DNA of 64,000 nucleotides from an uncultured bacterium (GCA_937139365.1 CAKZPT010000108.1:1-64000); one strand, 5' to 3'. Shown: positions 18,066 through 27,461, counted from the stretch's first letter. Program-made: numbers and translations. The notes: generated by a model not told the origin, from the sequence alone.

Positions 18066-19171
18066 GCCTCCGGGTGCACATCGCCTGCGGCGGGACCGGC
18101 GGACACATCTTCCCCGGGCTGGCGACGGCCGAGGTATTGGTCGAGCGGGGCCACGAGGTGACGCTCTGGCTGGCCGGCAAGGACGTCGAAGCCGCCGCGA
18201 CGGCCGGCTGGCGGGGGCCGGTGATGACCGTTGCCGCGGAGGGCTATCCATCCGGGTGGCTTGGCTGGAAGAGCGTCCGGTCGTCCTGGCTGCTGCTGCG
18301 GGCGATCTGGCGATGTCGCGGATACCTGCGCGCCCGCCCGCCGAACGCCATGCTGGCGATGGGCAGTTATGCGTGCGTCGGCCCGTCGTGGGCCGCCCGC
18401 GGGCTTGGGGTGCCGCTGGTCATCCACGAGGCGAACGTGATCCCCGGCCGGGCGATCGCATGGCTAGCGCGCAGGGCCAACGTGGTCGCGGCGTCGTTCG
18501 AGGAGACCCGCTTTCATCTCCGGCGGGTGGACCTCCACGTCACCGGCATGCCGCTGCGCCGGGAGATCGTTAACCGCGCCGCCGCGGCCGCCGCCACGCC
18601 GGCCCGGAATGGCCGCTTCACCGTCCTCGTCACCGGCGGCAGCCGCGGCGCCCACCGCCTGAACGAGACGATGGTCGAGGCGGTCCGCCAGCTCCGAGCC
18701 GCAGCCCGCAGACTGCGCATCCTTCACCTGACCGGCCCGGCCGACGAGGCGTTTGTGCGCGCCGCCTACGACTCCCTCGGCGTGGAGCACGATGCCCGGG
18801 CGTTCACGCTGGACATCCACGACTGGTACGCGCGCGCGGACCTCGCCATCTGCCGCGCCGGAGCGGCGACTTGCGCGGAACTGGCCCTGTTCGCCGTGCC
18901 CGCGCTGCTAGTCCCCTATCCCCACGCCGTCCGCAACCATCAACTGGCCAATGCCCGCGCCCTTGCGCGCCACGGCGGCGCCGACGTCGTCGAGGAACGG
19001 GACCTCGACTGCGGATGGTTGGCCGAGTACCTCGCCGGTATGGCCGCCGCGCCTGACCGCCGCGAACGAATGCGCGCGGCGCTCCGGCGCGACGCGCGGG
19101 CGGACGCGGCCGAACGTCTGGCCGACCTGGTCGAAAAGGCCGCCCGCCATGGACGCGCAAGGGATGGATGA
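18062..19171 (+). CDS. murG: UDP-GlcNAc:lipid I N-acetylglucosaminyltransferase
   Basis: MurG is the membrane-associated GT28 enzyme that converts lipid I to lipid II. The 369-residue protein shows the N-terminal G-loop GGTGGHIFPGLA, the second glycine loop VTGGSRGAHRLNETM, and the acceptor/donor region CRAGAATCAELALFAVPALLVPYPHA ending in NHQLANA. ATG 18062 shares ATGA with the folC stop. It overlaps murC by 23 bases. This small folC-murG-murC group is separated from a full dcw cluster. Confidence 0.94.
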   Translation: MSLRVHIACGGTGGHIFPGLATAEVLVERGHEVTLWLAGKDVEAAATAGWRGPVMTVAAEGYPSGWLGWKSVRSSWLLLRAIWRCRGYLRARPPNAMLAMGSYACVGPSWAARGLGVPLVIHEANVIPGRAIAWLARRANVVAASFEETRFHLRRVDLHVTGMPLRREIVNRAAAAAATPARNGRFTVLVTGGSRGAHRLNETMVEAVRQLRAAARRLRILHLTGPADEAFVRAAYDSLGVEHDARAFTLDIHDWYARADLAICRAGAATCAELALFAVPALLVPYPHAVRNHQLANARALARHGGADVVEERDLDCGWLAEYLAGMAAAPDRRERMRAALRRDARADAAERLADLVEKAARHGRARDG

Positions 19172-20546
19172 GGCACGGCGCTGCCTTGCCCGTGGAGGGC
19201 ACGTCCATCTGATGGGCGTCGGCGGCGTCGGCGTCGCCGGTCTGGCGCATCTGTTGATCGGCCGCGGTTGTCGCGTTTCCGGCTGCGACCTTGAACTCAA
19301 TCGCTGTGCGCAATCGGTGGCGGCGGCCGGCGGCCGCATCCTCGCCGGACACGACCCCTCCCACCTCGTTCCTCCGCCCGACTGGCTGATCTGCTCCGCC
19401 GCCGTGCCCGCGGACCATCCGGAGGCGGCGGCGGCGCGGGCGGCTGGCATTCCCGTCAGCCGTCGCGGCGAGGCGCTGGCCGCGTTTTCCGCCGAAACGC
19501 CCTGTGTGGCGGTCTGCGGCACCCACGGCAAGACGACGACCACGGCGATGCTGGTCCAGATGTTTCGGCATGCGGGACTGGATCCATCTTTTGCGATCGG
19601 CGCGGAGGTGGACGCTCTCGGCGGTGTCGCCGCCGTCGGCGCGTCGCCGTGGCTGGTGGTCGAGGCCGACGAAAGCGACGGCACGCTGGCCCTGTACACG
19701 CCGGAGGTCGCGGTGGTCACCAACGTGGACCTCGATCACCTGGAGCACTTCCGCGACCTGGCGGAGTTCCATGGAGTCTTTGAGACGCTGGTGCGGCGAG
19801 CTCGCAGGGTCGTGTGCTACGGTCGCGACGATCCGGCCGCCACCCGCATTGCCGGTGGCGCGGGCCACGCGATCGGGTTCGGGCTCGACCGTCCGGCCGA
19901 CGTGCGCGGACTCCGCCGACGGCCGGAGGGCATCGGCCAGACGTTCGAGGTGGAGCTGTTCGGCCGGCCGATCGGCCGCGTGCGGCTGCCCGCGCCGGGG
20001 GCACACAACGCCCGGAACGCGCTTGGCGCACTTGCCGCAGCGGTCGCCTGCGGTCTGGATCCGGCGACCGCGATGGCGGCCCTCGAGGGATTCCGGGCGG
20101 CGCGGCGGCGGCTCGAGATTCGGGTGCAGCGGCCCGACCTGCGCGTCGTGTCGGACTACGCGCACCATCCCGCGGAGATCCGCGCGCTGCTCGACGCGGT
20201 CCGGGAGGGGCTGGCGCCCTCCGGCTTGTGGATGGCGTTTCAGCCGCACCGCTACACACGGACGCGGGCGCTGTTGCGGGAGTTCCCGCCTGCGTTCCAG
20301 GGCGTGGAACGACTATGGCTGGCGCCGGTGTACGCGGCCAGCGAACCCCCGTTGCCCGGCGGATCATCGAAGGATCTGCTGGAGGAGTTCCACCGCCAGG
20401 GCCACCGCGGAGTACGTCTGGCGGCGGACCTCGAGGATCTTTGGGTGCGGCTCCTCGAGGAACGGCGTCCAGGGGACCTGATCTTGCTGGTCGGCGCGGG
20501 AGACATCGACCGGCTGGCCGACCGCGCCGCCGCCGAATGGGGGTGA
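19149..20546 (+). CDS. murC: UDP-N-acetylmuramate--L-alanine ligase
   Basis: MurC adds L-alanine to UDP-MurNAc as the first step of the peptide stem. The 465-residue protein has the N-terminal UDP-binding motif GVGGVGVAGLAHLL, the ATP-binding CGTHGKTTTTAML near residue 116, EADESDG, and the C-terminal DYAHHPAEI and FQPHRYTRT. All landmarks are intact. ATG 19149 lies inside the murG end. Its stop is 7 bases from the trpD stop, so transcription converges here. Confidence 0.95.
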   Translation: MDAQGMDEARRCLARGGHVHLMGVGGVGVAGLAHLLIGRGCRVSGCDLELNRCAQSVAAAGGRILAGHDPSHLVPPPDWLICSAAVPADHPEAAAARAAGIPVSRRGEALAAFSAETPCVAVCGTHGKTTTTAMLVQMFRHAGLDPSFAIGAEVDALGGVAAVGASPWLVVEADESDGTLALYTPEVAVVTNVDLDHLEHFRDLAEFHGVFETLVRRARRVVCYGRDDPAATRIAGGAGHAIGFGLDRPADVRGLRRRPEGIGQTFEVELFGRPIGRVRLPAPGAHNARNALGALAAAVACGLDPATAMAALEGFRAARRRLEIRVQRPDLRVVSDYAHHPAEIRALLDAVREGLAPSGLWMAFQPHRYTRTRALLREFPPAFQGVERLWLAPVYAASEPPLPGGSSKDLLEEFHRQGHRGVRLAADLEDLWVRLLEERRPGDLILLVGAGDIDRLADRAAAEWG

Positions 20547-20553
20547 CCGATGC

Positions 20554-21582
20554 TCAGGAGGGAACGCCGCGTTCCCGCCGGCAAAAGTCCACCAACGCGT
20601 CCAGCCGACGACGCGCGGCGCCGGAATCTACCGACTCAGCCGCCCGGGCAACGGCCTCCCTCAGATCGCTGGCTAGGTCGGCGGCAAGGAGGGCGGCGGC
20701 GGCGTTGAGCAGCACGATGTCTCGACGCGGACCGCGGTCGCCCTCCAACACCCCCCGCAGGATCCGGGCGTTCGCGGGCGGGTCGCCGCCGGCCAGCTCG
20801 GCCGGGTCGCACCTGGGCAGACCTGCGTCCTCGGGCGTGACCTCGAATTGGCGGACGCCGTCGGGCGTCGCCTCCGCCACGCGGGAGGGCCCGGTCAGCG
20901 TCAGCTCGTCCAGCCCGTCCGATCCGTGGACGACCAACACGCGTTCGGCGCCGAGGTCCCGCGCGGCCCCCGCAAGGACCGGTACCATCGCCGGGTCGTA
21001 CACCCCCAGTACCCCGCGGCGGGCCCCGGCCGGGTTCGAGAGGGGGCCGAGCAGGTTGAAGACGGTGCGGATGCCGATCTCGCGGCGAGGCCCGATCGCG
21101 TGTTTCATCGCCGGATGCAGCAGCGGCGCGAACAGGAAGGCGATGCCCACCTCGGCCAGGCAGGCCTCGACGCGGGGCGGGGGCAGTTGGAGGTCAACGC
21201 CGAGTTCGGCCAGCACGTCGGCGCTACCGCAGGTGCTCGAGACACCACGGTTGCCGTGCTTGGCGACGATCGCGCCGGCGCCCGCGGCGACGAAGGCGGC
21301 GGTCGTCGAAATGTTGAACGTCCGCGCGCCGTCGCCGCCGGTGCCGCAGGTGTCCACCACCGGCCCGGCTGGGGCCCGGATGGCGGTGAACCGTTCGCGC
21401 ATCGCCTCGGCGCTGCCCGCGATGACGTCGGCGTCCTCGCCGCGGATGCGGAGGGCGATCAGGTACGCGGCGATCTGCGCCGGCGTGGCGGCGCCCTCCA
21501 TGATTTCGCGCATCACATCCCTCGCCTCGGCGCGGGTCGGGCGCCGGCCGGCGGCCAGCGCGGCAATCGCATCGCGGATCAT
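20554..21582 (-). CDS. trpD: anthranilate phosphoribosyltransferase
   Basis: TrpD transfers phosphoribose to anthranilate in tryptophan synthesis. The 342-residue protein carries DTCGTGGDGARTFNISTTAA (glycine-rich PRPP loop), KHGNRGVSSTCGSADVL, FLFAPLLHPAMK, and RTVFNLLGPLSNPA. ATG 21582 is chosen over the longer ORF because GGAGGAG lies 7 bases upstream and the protein starts as expected (MIRDAIAAL). It shares ATGA with the dGTPase stop. No other trp gene is adjacent, so the gene is isolated from its pathway. Confidence 0.95.
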   Translation of the reverse strand: MIRDAIAALAAGRRPTRAEARDVMREIMEGAATPAQIAAYLIALRIRGEDADVIAGSAEAMRERFTAIRAPAGPVVDTCGTGGDGARTFNISTTAAFVAAGAGAIVAKHGNRGVSSTCGSADVLAELGVDLQLPPPRVEACLAEVGIAFLFAPLLHPAMKHAIGPRREIGIRTVFNLLGPLSNPAGARRGVLGVYDPAMVPVLAGAARDLGAERVLVVHGSDGLDELTLTGPSRVAEATPDGVRQFEVTPEDAGLPRCDPAELAGGDPPANARILRGVLEGDRGPRRDIVLLNAAAALLAADLASDLREAVARAAESVDSGAARRRLDALVDFCRRERGVPS

Positions 21583-22751
21583 GCCGAATCTCCTCCGGCG
21601 GCCGGCGCCGCGCCGAGGCCGAACCGATGGTATTCCTCCAGCGCGTAGCGGTCGGTCATGCCGGCGACGTAATCGCACACAGTTCGCCAGAGCCCCTCCG
21701 CCTCGATCCGCGCACGCGCCTTCCGCCCCATGGTCTCAGGATGGTCGAGGTAATGCATGAACAGGCGGCGCATCATGCGGACCGCCTCAGCGTTCGCACC
21801 GGCGACGGTCGGATGAAAATAGACCCGCTGAAACAGAAACGCGTGCAGGGGGGCCAGCCAGGCCCGCATCGCATCGCTGTAGTCCACCAGCCGCACCGGC
21901 GCGTTCATCACGTCCGTCGGCGAGGCCGGCGCATGCCGCTCGAGTAGCCCGGCGCTGGTGCGGATGACGTCCTCCACCTGCAGGTCGAGCAGGTTGCGCA
22001 CCGCCATCCGCCGCCGGCGGTCGTCTGGCGCGCCGGCCCCGCGCCGCCGGGCGCGCGCATCGGCCTCCAACCAGATCTCCAGCTCCTGTAGGTCCGCTTC
22101 AGTGATCAGTCCGGCCTCCAGCGCGTCGTCCACGTCGTGGGCGTGGTAGGTGATGTCGTCGGCGAGGTCGGCGATCTGGGCCTCCAGCATCGGGCGCGGG
22201 CCGATCGGCCGGCCGTCGAGTTGCGTGCCAGGCGTGGCCGCCAGGTGTTTCCGGAGGCCGGCGCGGACCTCCCAGGTGAGGTTGAGACCTGGAAAATCTG
22301 GGTACTGCAGCTCCAGCAGCTCCAGCGCGCGGCAGGACTGGAGGTTGTGGTCGAACCCCCCCCAGTCGCGCATCAGCTCGTTCAGCGCCTGTTCGCCGCT
22401 GTGGCCGAACGGCGAGTGGCCGACGTCGTGGGCCAGCGCGATCGCCTCGACGAGGTCCTCGTTCGCTCCAAGGCAGCGGGCGATCGTGCGGCCGACGGCG
22501 GCCATCTCCATGGTGTGCGTGAGGCGGGTACGGTAGTGGTCGGCCGTGCCATTGACGAAAACCTGCGTCTTGTACTCCAGCCGGCGGAAGGGCCGCGAGT
22601 GAAGGACGCGGTCGCGGTCGCGCTGGAATTCCGTCCGCAGCTCGTGCGGGGGCTCCGGGTGCGCCCGGCCCGCCGACCGCGCGCTCCGGGCCGCCCATGG
22701 CGCCAGGCTTCGCTCCTCGGCCTCCTCCCACGCTCGACGTCCGCGCGTCAT
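21579..22751 (-). CDS. deoxyguanosinetriphosphate triphosphohydrolase-like protein
   Basis: This HD-superfamily dNTPase (Dgt type 2 group) removes triphosphate from dNTPs. The 390-residue protein has RDRDRVLHSRPFRRLEYKTQV, the first metal His in TRLTHTMEM, and the HD motif ALAHDVGHSPFGHSGE. The third His/Asp site lies near DLADDITYHAHDVDD. An eight-base C homopolymer (near 22355) is read in frame. It is cotranscribed with trpD by a 4-base overlap. Confidence 0.93.
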   Translation of the reverse strand: MTRGRRAWEEAEERSLAPWAARSARSAGRAHPEPPHELRTEFQRDRDRVLHSRPFRRLEYKTQVFVNGTADHYRTRLTHTMEMAAVGRTIARCLGANEDLVEAIALAHDVGHSPFGHSGEQALNELMRDWGGFDHNLQSCRALELLELQYPDFPGLNLTWEVRAGLRKHLAATPGTQLDGRPIGPRPMLEAQIADLADDITYHAHDVDDALEAGLITEADLQELEIWLEADARARRRGAGAPDDRRRRMAVRNLLDLQVEDVIRTSAGLLERHAPASPTDVMNAPVRLVDYSDAMRAWLAPLHAFLFQRVYFHPTVAGANAEAVRMMRRLFMHYLDHPETMGRKARARIEAEGLWRTVCDYVAGMTDRYALEEYHRFGLGAAPAAGGDSA

Positions 22752-22892
22752 GGCGCCCTCAGCCTACCGTCTCCCCAGCCGGGCGGCAACGGCCCGTCGG
22801 CGGGACGCCGTGGCGTACGGCGGACGCACGTCCATGCGCCGCAATTCCGTGGCCGCCCTCGATCGGCGCCCCTCGTGCCCCATCTGTCGCGC

Positions 22893-22922
22893 TTGTCAGC
22901 GTGTCCCGGGAAGAGGTATACG
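22893..22922 (+). promoter_or_regulatory. putative sigma70-type promoter
   Basis: TTGTCA (22893-22898) and TATACG (22917-22922) are separated by 18 bases, in the 200-base space between divergent dgt and the zinc-ribbon gene. Transcription would start near 22929, some 25-40 bases before either candidate GTG start. Confidence 0.5.
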
Positions 22923-22967
22923 GCAGACAATTTGTGCCGGCCACGGTCGGCCGTGGAGTGCGCCAAA

Positions 22968-23717
22968 GTGACGACACTCGTATGCCCATCGTGCAAGACC
23001 TCGCTGAGACTCAGGGATGGTTTTGTCCAGACGCTCAAGGAGTTCAAGTGCCTTCGTTGCGGGGCGATGATCCCCCTGCCCGCCGGGCCCGTGTCTCCGG
23101 AAACCTTATCCAGCTCGACCAAGCACATCGCAATCAAGCCAATCGTCCCCGAGGCTCCGCCTCCTGCGCCGGCCGCTCCGCCGCCCGCGGCGCCCTCCGA
23201 AGGGAAACCCCCGGCGGGGACCATCGCCATGCCCTGCGCGGGCTGTGGCCGCACAATGAATCTGCGGCCCGACCTTCTCGGGAAGAAAATCCGTTGCAAG
23301 CAATGCAACGCCATCACGCAAGTGCCCGCGGCCGCACCATCGACGAAGCCCCCTCCGGCGGCCGAAGCCAAACCTTCGCCACCTCCGTCCCCTCCACCCG
23401 CGGCGCCGGGCACGGTCGTCCTGCCCACTTCGCCTTCCGCCGAGCCGGCCGCTCCCCCCTCTACGCCGCCGGCCGACTTGGCGGCGTTGCGCCGCCGGGC
23501 CGAACAAGCGGAGACCGCCCTGCGCACCTTAGCGGGACAGCATGCGGTGGAGAAGGCCGCCCTTCAGCACGAGATCGAGGAACTGAAGAAGGCATTGGCC
23601 GCCGCCAAGGCCGCGCAGGCCGCGCCCGCTGCGGCGTTCGACGAATGGGCAGCCGAGGTCCGCCGACGGTTCGACGAGGACGTCGAACGCCTCCGACGAC
23701 GGCTGGCGGGCGGATAA
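22968..23717 (+). CDS. double zinc-ribbon protein with proline-rich linkers and coiled coil
   Basis: This is a hypothetical protein of 249 residues. It has two MJ0042-like zinc ribbons, the first at residues 5-30 (CPSC and CLRC) and the second at about 85-110 (CAGC and CKQC, with LGKKIRCKQCNAITQVP). They are separated and followed by proline/alanine-rich linkers. The C-terminal 80 residues form a charged coiled coil (LRRRAEQAETALRTLAGQ to HEIEELKKALAAAK). There is no catalytic motif or membrane segment. GTG 22968 gives a start just before the first ribbon; GTG 22953 is an alternative. Confidence 0.68.
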   Translation: MTTLVCPSCKTSLRLRDGFVQTLKEFKCLRCGAMIPLPAGPVSPETLSSSTKHIAIKPIVPEAPPPAPAAPPPAAPSEGKPPAGTIAMPCAGCGRTMNLRPDLLGKKIRCKQCNAITQVPAAAPSTKPPPAAEAKPSPPPSPPPAAPGTVVLPTSPSAEPAAPPSTPPADLAALRRRAEQAETALRTLAGQHAVEKAALQHEIEELKKALAAAKAAQAAPAAAFDEWAAEVRRRFDEDVERLRRRLAGG

Positions 23718-23819
23718 GGCCATCCGCCCGCGCCCGGCCTCGCAAGAGGTGCGGGCTCGTGAAGCGGCCGAGCGACGCCGCGCCATGAATTCCGCCCGGA
23801 CCCGTCGTATATTGACCGG

Positions 23820-25100
23820 ATGAGCGAGCCGGTGTGCCAGTGCGGAGACGTGCCGTTCCGGGTCGGCCGGACTTGGAATCCGGAACGTATCCGCGGCGAT
23901 TTCCCCGTTCTGAACCAGACGGTGCGGGGACGTCCGCTCGTCTACCTCGACAACGCGGCGACCAGCCAGAAGCCCTCGGCCGTCATCCAGGCCGTCTGTG
24001 CCTACTACGGGACCTGCAACGCCAACGTGCACCGGGCGTTTCACTACCTCGCCGCCGAGGCGACGCGGCGCTACGAAGAAGTGCGGCGCGCGGCGACGAC
24101 GTTCTTGGGTGCGGCCTCTCCCCGCGAAATCGTCTTCACGCGTGGCACCACCGAGGCGATCAACCTGGTCGCCGCCGGCTGGGCCCGGCGTCACCTGCGG
24201 CCGGGCGAGGCGATCGTGGTGACCGAGATGGAACATCACAGCAACCTCGTGCCCTGGCAGCTGGCGGCGGCGGCGACGGGGGCGCGGCTGCGCTTCGTGC
24301 CCGTCACGAGCCGGGGCGAGCTGGACCTCGAGGCCCTCGACCGCCATCTGGCCGACGGCGCGGCGCGGGTCGTCGCGGTGACGCATGCCTCGAACGTGCT
24401 GGGCACGGTCAATCCGGTGGCCGAGATCGCCCGCCGCGCCCACGCGGCCGGCGCGGTCTGCGTCGTAGACGGCGCCCAAAGCGCGCCGCATTTGCCGGTG
24501 TCGGTGCAAGAGATCGGCTGCGATTTTTACGCGTGCTCGGGCCACAAGATGTACGGTCCGACCGGCGTCGGCATCCTGTACGGCCGGTCGGCGCTGCTGG
24601 AGGAAACGGACCCCCTGCTCGGCGGCGGGGAGATGATCGAGCGGGTGGAACTGGAGTACTCCACATGGGCCGAGATCCCCCACCGTTTCGAGGCCGGCAC
24701 GCCGAACATCTCGGCGGTCATCGGCCTCGGGACGGCGTTGGACTATCTCGAGAGCCTCGGCCGGCCGGCGATCGCGGAGTGCGAGGGCCGGCTGACCCGG
24801 TACGCGCTGGACCTCCTGCGCGCGACGCCTGGCCTGCGGGTGTTCGGCGACGCCCCAGAACGCGTCGGCGTGATCTCCTTTGAGGTCGAGGGCGTTCATC
24901 CGCACGACCTGGCGCAATTTCTCGACACGGAGGGCATCGCCACGCGGGCCGGGCACCTGTGCTGCCAGCCGCTGATGCGGCGGCTCGGCGTGCCGGCCGT
25001 CAGCCGCGCCAGCCTGGCGCTCTACAACTTGCCAGAGGAAATGAACCGGCTGGTTGACGCCATCGGTCGGGCCCGGGAGTATTTTCGCCGTGGAGCTTGA
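23820..25100 (+). CDS. sufS: cysteine desulfurase (SufS type)
   Basis: This PLP-dependent cysteine desulfurase supplies sulfane sulfur for Fe-S cluster assembly. The 426-residue protein has YLDNAATSQKP, NVHRAFHYLAAEAT, TEMEHHSNLVPWQ, the PLP lysine in YACSGHKMYGPTG, and the catalytic cysteine in RAGHLCCQPLM, all typical of class II SufS. The first 20 residues (with CQCGDVP) are an unusual extension. A TATATT hexamer lies only 6 bases upstream of ATG, so the transcript may be leaderless. sufU overlaps its 3' end; sufB, sufC and sufD are not nearby. Confidence 0.94.
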   Translation: MSEPVCQCGDVPFRVGRTWNPERIRGDFPVLNQTVRGRPLVYLDNAATSQKPSAVIQAVCAYYGTCNANVHRAFHYLAAEATRRYEEVRRAATTFLGAASPREIVFTRGTTEAINLVAAGWARRHLRPGEAIVVTEMEHHSNLVPWQLAAAATGARLRFVPVTSRGELDLEALDRHLADGAARVVAVTHASNVLGTVNPVAEIARRAHAAGAVCVVDGAQSAPHLPVSVQEIGCDFYACSGHKMYGPTGVGILYGRSALLEETDPLLGGGEMIERVELEYSTWAEIPHRFEAGTPNISAVIGLGTALDYLESLGRPAIAECEGRLTRYALDLLRATPGLRVFGDAPERVGVISFEVEGVHPHDLAQFLDTEGIATRAGHLCCQPLMRRLGVPAVSRASLALYNLPEEMNRLVDAIGRAREYFRRGA

Positions 25101-25518
25101 CGACCTGTACCAAGAGGTGTTGCTCGACCACTACCGCCACCCGCGCGGCGCCGCGCCGGTCTCCGACCGTGAACTGGTGATGGAGGAGGTCAATCCGGCG
25201 TGCGGCGACCACCTCCGGCTGGCGTTCGAGCTGCGGGACGGCCACGTGGTGCAGGTCCGGCACGAAAGCCGCGGGTGCGCCATCTCCATAGCCTCGGCCT
25301 CGATCATGGCGGCGTTCGTAGAGGGCCGCACTCCGGCCGAGATCCGCGCGGCGGCCGACGGCGTGATCGCAATGATGCGAGGGGAGTCGGATCTGCCCGC
25401 CGACGGGCCGGAGGACCTTGCCGCGCTCGCGGGGGTGCGGCAGTTTCCGATGCGCATCAAGTGCGCAACGATGTGCTGGCACGCGATGAAGGCGGCGCTC
25501 GACCGGCAGGACGCCTAA
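25090..25518 (+). CDS. sufU: SufU-type iron-sulfur assembly protein
   Basis: SufU is a zinc-containing sulfur acceptor that accepts persulfide sulfur from SufS. The 142-residue protein starts LDDLYQEVLLDHYRHPRG. The three conserved cysteines are in NPACGDHL, SRGCAISIASASIM and RIKCATMCW. GTG 25090 overlaps the sufS end by 11 bases; the longer track start lies inside sufS. The pair forms a minimal Suf module. Confidence 0.93.
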   Translation: MELDDLYQEVLLDHYRHPRGAAPVSDRELVMEEVNPACGDHLRLAFELRDGHVVQVRHESRGCAISIASASIMAAFVEGRTPAEIRAAADGVIAMMRGESDLPADGPEDLAALAGVRQFPMRIKCATMCWHAMKAALDRQDA

Positions 25519-25981
25519 CGTTTCGCGGCCGCCAGACCCAAACCCGCAGACGGCGCCGCCCCCATTCCTCCGCCTCGCGATGGGATGCGAAGAAAAGATC
25601 AATCCGCCGGCCCCGGATCGCTCCACCCGTGTCCTCCACCCGCCCCCAGCCGTATCCCGGCACGTACAGGACCGTCCCGAACGGCAACACCGCGGGGTCC
25701 GCGGCCACCGTGCCGGGCCGCGCCCGCACTCCGCTGGCGGTGACGCCCACGGCCTTGGGGCGCCCGGCCAGCGGGCCGCGGGCGATCACCGGCCGGCCCC
25801 ACCAGGTCCGCCGCCAATTGCAGCAGCGGCCGCACGGGCAGTAGCCGGTCGCCTCGACCTCCAGCCACTCCGGCGCGCCCACAGGGCCGCCGGGCGGCGG
25901 ACCATACCGGCCGGGCGTCGCGCATCCGGCAGCCGCCGCGGCCGCAAGAACCGCCAACACCCGGTTGCGTTTGCGCCTCAT
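25457..25981 (-). CDS. 3D-domain lipoprotein
   Basis: This 174-residue predicted lipoprotein begins with a basic n-region, an Ala-rich core and the lipobox AAAGCATPG. The C-terminal part is a 3D domain (double-psi beta-barrel, MltA/RlpA-related) with VLYVPGYGWGRVEDTGGAI and RIDLFF carrying the aspartates that name it. ATYCPC-type cysteines occur earlier (GYCPCGRCC). Such proteins often act on peptidoglycan, but the substrate is not evident. The 3' end overlaps sufU on the opposite strand by 62 bases. Confidence 0.82.
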   Translation of the reverse strand: MRRKRNRVLAVLAAAAAAGCATPGRYGPPPGGPVGAPEWLEVEATGYCPCGRCCNWRRTWWGRPVIARGPLAGRPKAVGVTASGVRARPGTVAADPAVLPFGTVLYVPGYGWGRVEDTGGAIRGRRIDLFFASHREAEEWGRRRLRVWVWRPRNVRRPAGRAPPSSRASTSLRT

Positions 25982-26040
25982 GCGCGATACAGGTGAACAA
26001 ACGTGGCACACGGCCGTCCATATCACAAGGAGCGCTTCGC

Positions 26041-26529
26041 ATGAACCGTGGGCTTGTCCTCGCGTTGTTGGTCGCGGCGCTGACCGCCGCGACTTCGGCC
26101 GCCCCGCCGGAGACGATGAGCGTCCAGGTCCGGTCGGGCCAGGTCCGCGCGTCCGCTTCGTTTCTGGCCCCCGTGATCGCGGAGGCCCCCTACGGGGCCG
26201 CGATGGCAGTCGAGCAAAGGTCGCCACCGTGGGCCCGCGTGCGGCTGGCCGACGGCCGGACGGGCTGGATGCACGAGTCCGCCCTCACCCGCGAACGCCT
26301 GCAGTTGAAGGCCGGCTCCGCCGATGTCGCCGCCGGTGCCCGCGCGGGCGAGGTGGCGCTCGCGGCCAAGGGGTTCACGCAACAGGTGGAAAAGGAATAC
26401 CGCCAGCAGAACCCCGCGTTGCAGTTCGGGTGGGTGGACCGAATGGAGACCTGGGCGGTCACGCCAGCCGAGGCGGCGGCGTTTCTGAAGGCCGGGCGCG
26501 TGACGCCCGCCGGGGGGGACACACGATGA
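26041..26529 (+). CDS. secreted SH3-like domain protein
   Basis: This 162-residue exported protein has a clear signal peptide (GLVLALLVAALTAATSAAP). A bacterial SH3-like repeat covers about residues 27-80 (SVQVRSGQVRASASFLAPVIAEAPYG and GWMHESALT). The remaining polar segment is helical. AAGGAG precedes ATG 26041. It overlaps the M48 protease start (ATGA), so the two probably act together in the envelope. Confidence 0.78.
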   Translation: MNRGLVLALLVAALTAATSAAPPETMSVQVRSGQVRASASFLAPVIAEAPYGAAMAVEQRSPPWARVRLADGRTGWMHESALTRERLQLKAGSADVAAGARAGEVALAAKGFTQQVEKEYRQQNPALQFGWVDRMETWAVTPAEAAAFLKAGRVTPAGGDTR

Positions 26530-27461
26530 ACTCGCGATCCTTCGTCCGCCATCTCGCCTTTCTTCTCCGGCCCCCCGTCGCGGCCGTCGCGCCGCTGCTG
26601 GCGGGCTGCCAGACGGTGAAAGTCGTCAGCGAGGGCGTCGCCGCGGTCGGCGTCGCCACCGGCCAGATCACGGAAGAGCAGGCGCAGTCGATCGTCCGCA
26701 CCGGCGAGTCGCTCGGTTCCGCGATGGAACAGCTGACGCCCGAAAACGAGTACTGGATCGGCCGCGCCGTCACCGCGACGATCCTCGCCCGCCACCCCGC
26801 ATACGACCGCTCCGACCTGAACCGCTACGTCAACCTGGTCGGGCAGTCGCTGGCGCTCTATTCCGACCGGCCGGAGACCTTCGGCGGGTACCGGTTTCTG
26901 GTGCTCGACTCGGACGATATCAACGCCTTCGCCGGCCCCGGCGGTCTGATCACCGTGACCCGCGGCATGCTGCGGCTGTGCCGCACGGAGGACGAGCTGG
27001 CCGCGGTGTTGGCGCACGAAATCGGCCACGTCGCCCACCGCCACGGCCTGAAGGCCATCAAGAAGAGCCGGTGGACTGGCGCGTTCACGACCATCGTCGT
27101 CGAGGCCGGCAAGCAATTGGGCGGCGCCGACCTGGCCGAGGCGGTACGGGCGTTCGAGGGGGCGATCGGCGACGTCACCCAAACCCTGGTCAACAGCGGC
27201 TACGGCCGCGCCGCCGAGCGCGAGGCCGACGCCGCGGCGGTGCGCATGCTGCGCCGCGCTGGCTACGACCCACATGCGCTGATCGCCATGCTGGAAGAGA
27301 TGGACCGCCGGCTGAAGCCGGGCGGACTCGACTTCGCCAAAACCCATCCCGATCCGACCGACCGCATCCGGGAGGTCCGCAGCCTGATCGGCGGCCTTGC
27401 TTCCGTGCCGCCGCCGGCCGAGCGCCAGGCCCGTTTTGCCGCGGTCATGCGCGGCGTGTGA
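26526..27461 (+). CDS. M48-family metallopeptidase lipoprotein
   Basis: This 311-residue periplasmic zinc protease resembles BepA/LoiP-type M48 enzymes. A signal peptide ends in the lipobox LLAGCQ. The catalytic HEIGH motif is in AVLAHEIGHVAHRHG, and the third zinc ligand is probably in AAEREADAAAVRM. FAKTHPDPTDRI is the usual C-terminal substrate-binding signature. It is the second gene of a two-gene unit with the SH3-like protein. A role in envelope protein quality control is inferred from relatives. Confidence 0.92.
   Translation: MNSRSFVRHLAFLLRPPVAAVAPLLAGCQTVKVVSEGVAAVGVATGQITEEQAQSIVRTGESLGSAMEQLTPENEYWIGRAVTATILARHPAYDRSDLNRYVNLVGQSLALYSDRPETFGGYRFLVLDSDDINAFAGPGGLITVTRGMLRLCRTEDELAAVLAHEIGHVAHRHGLKAIKKSRWTGAFTTIVVEAGKQLGGADLAEAVRAFEGAIGDVTQTLVNSGYGRAAEREADAAAVRMLRRAGYDPHALIAMLEEMDRRLKPGGLDFAKTHPDPTDRIREVRSLIGGLASVPPPAERQARFAAVMRGV

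Noticed and set aside
22340-22370. Frameshift at the C8 tract in the dGTPase gene
   Set aside because: The reading frame and conserved motifs continue on both sides of the tract without a break.
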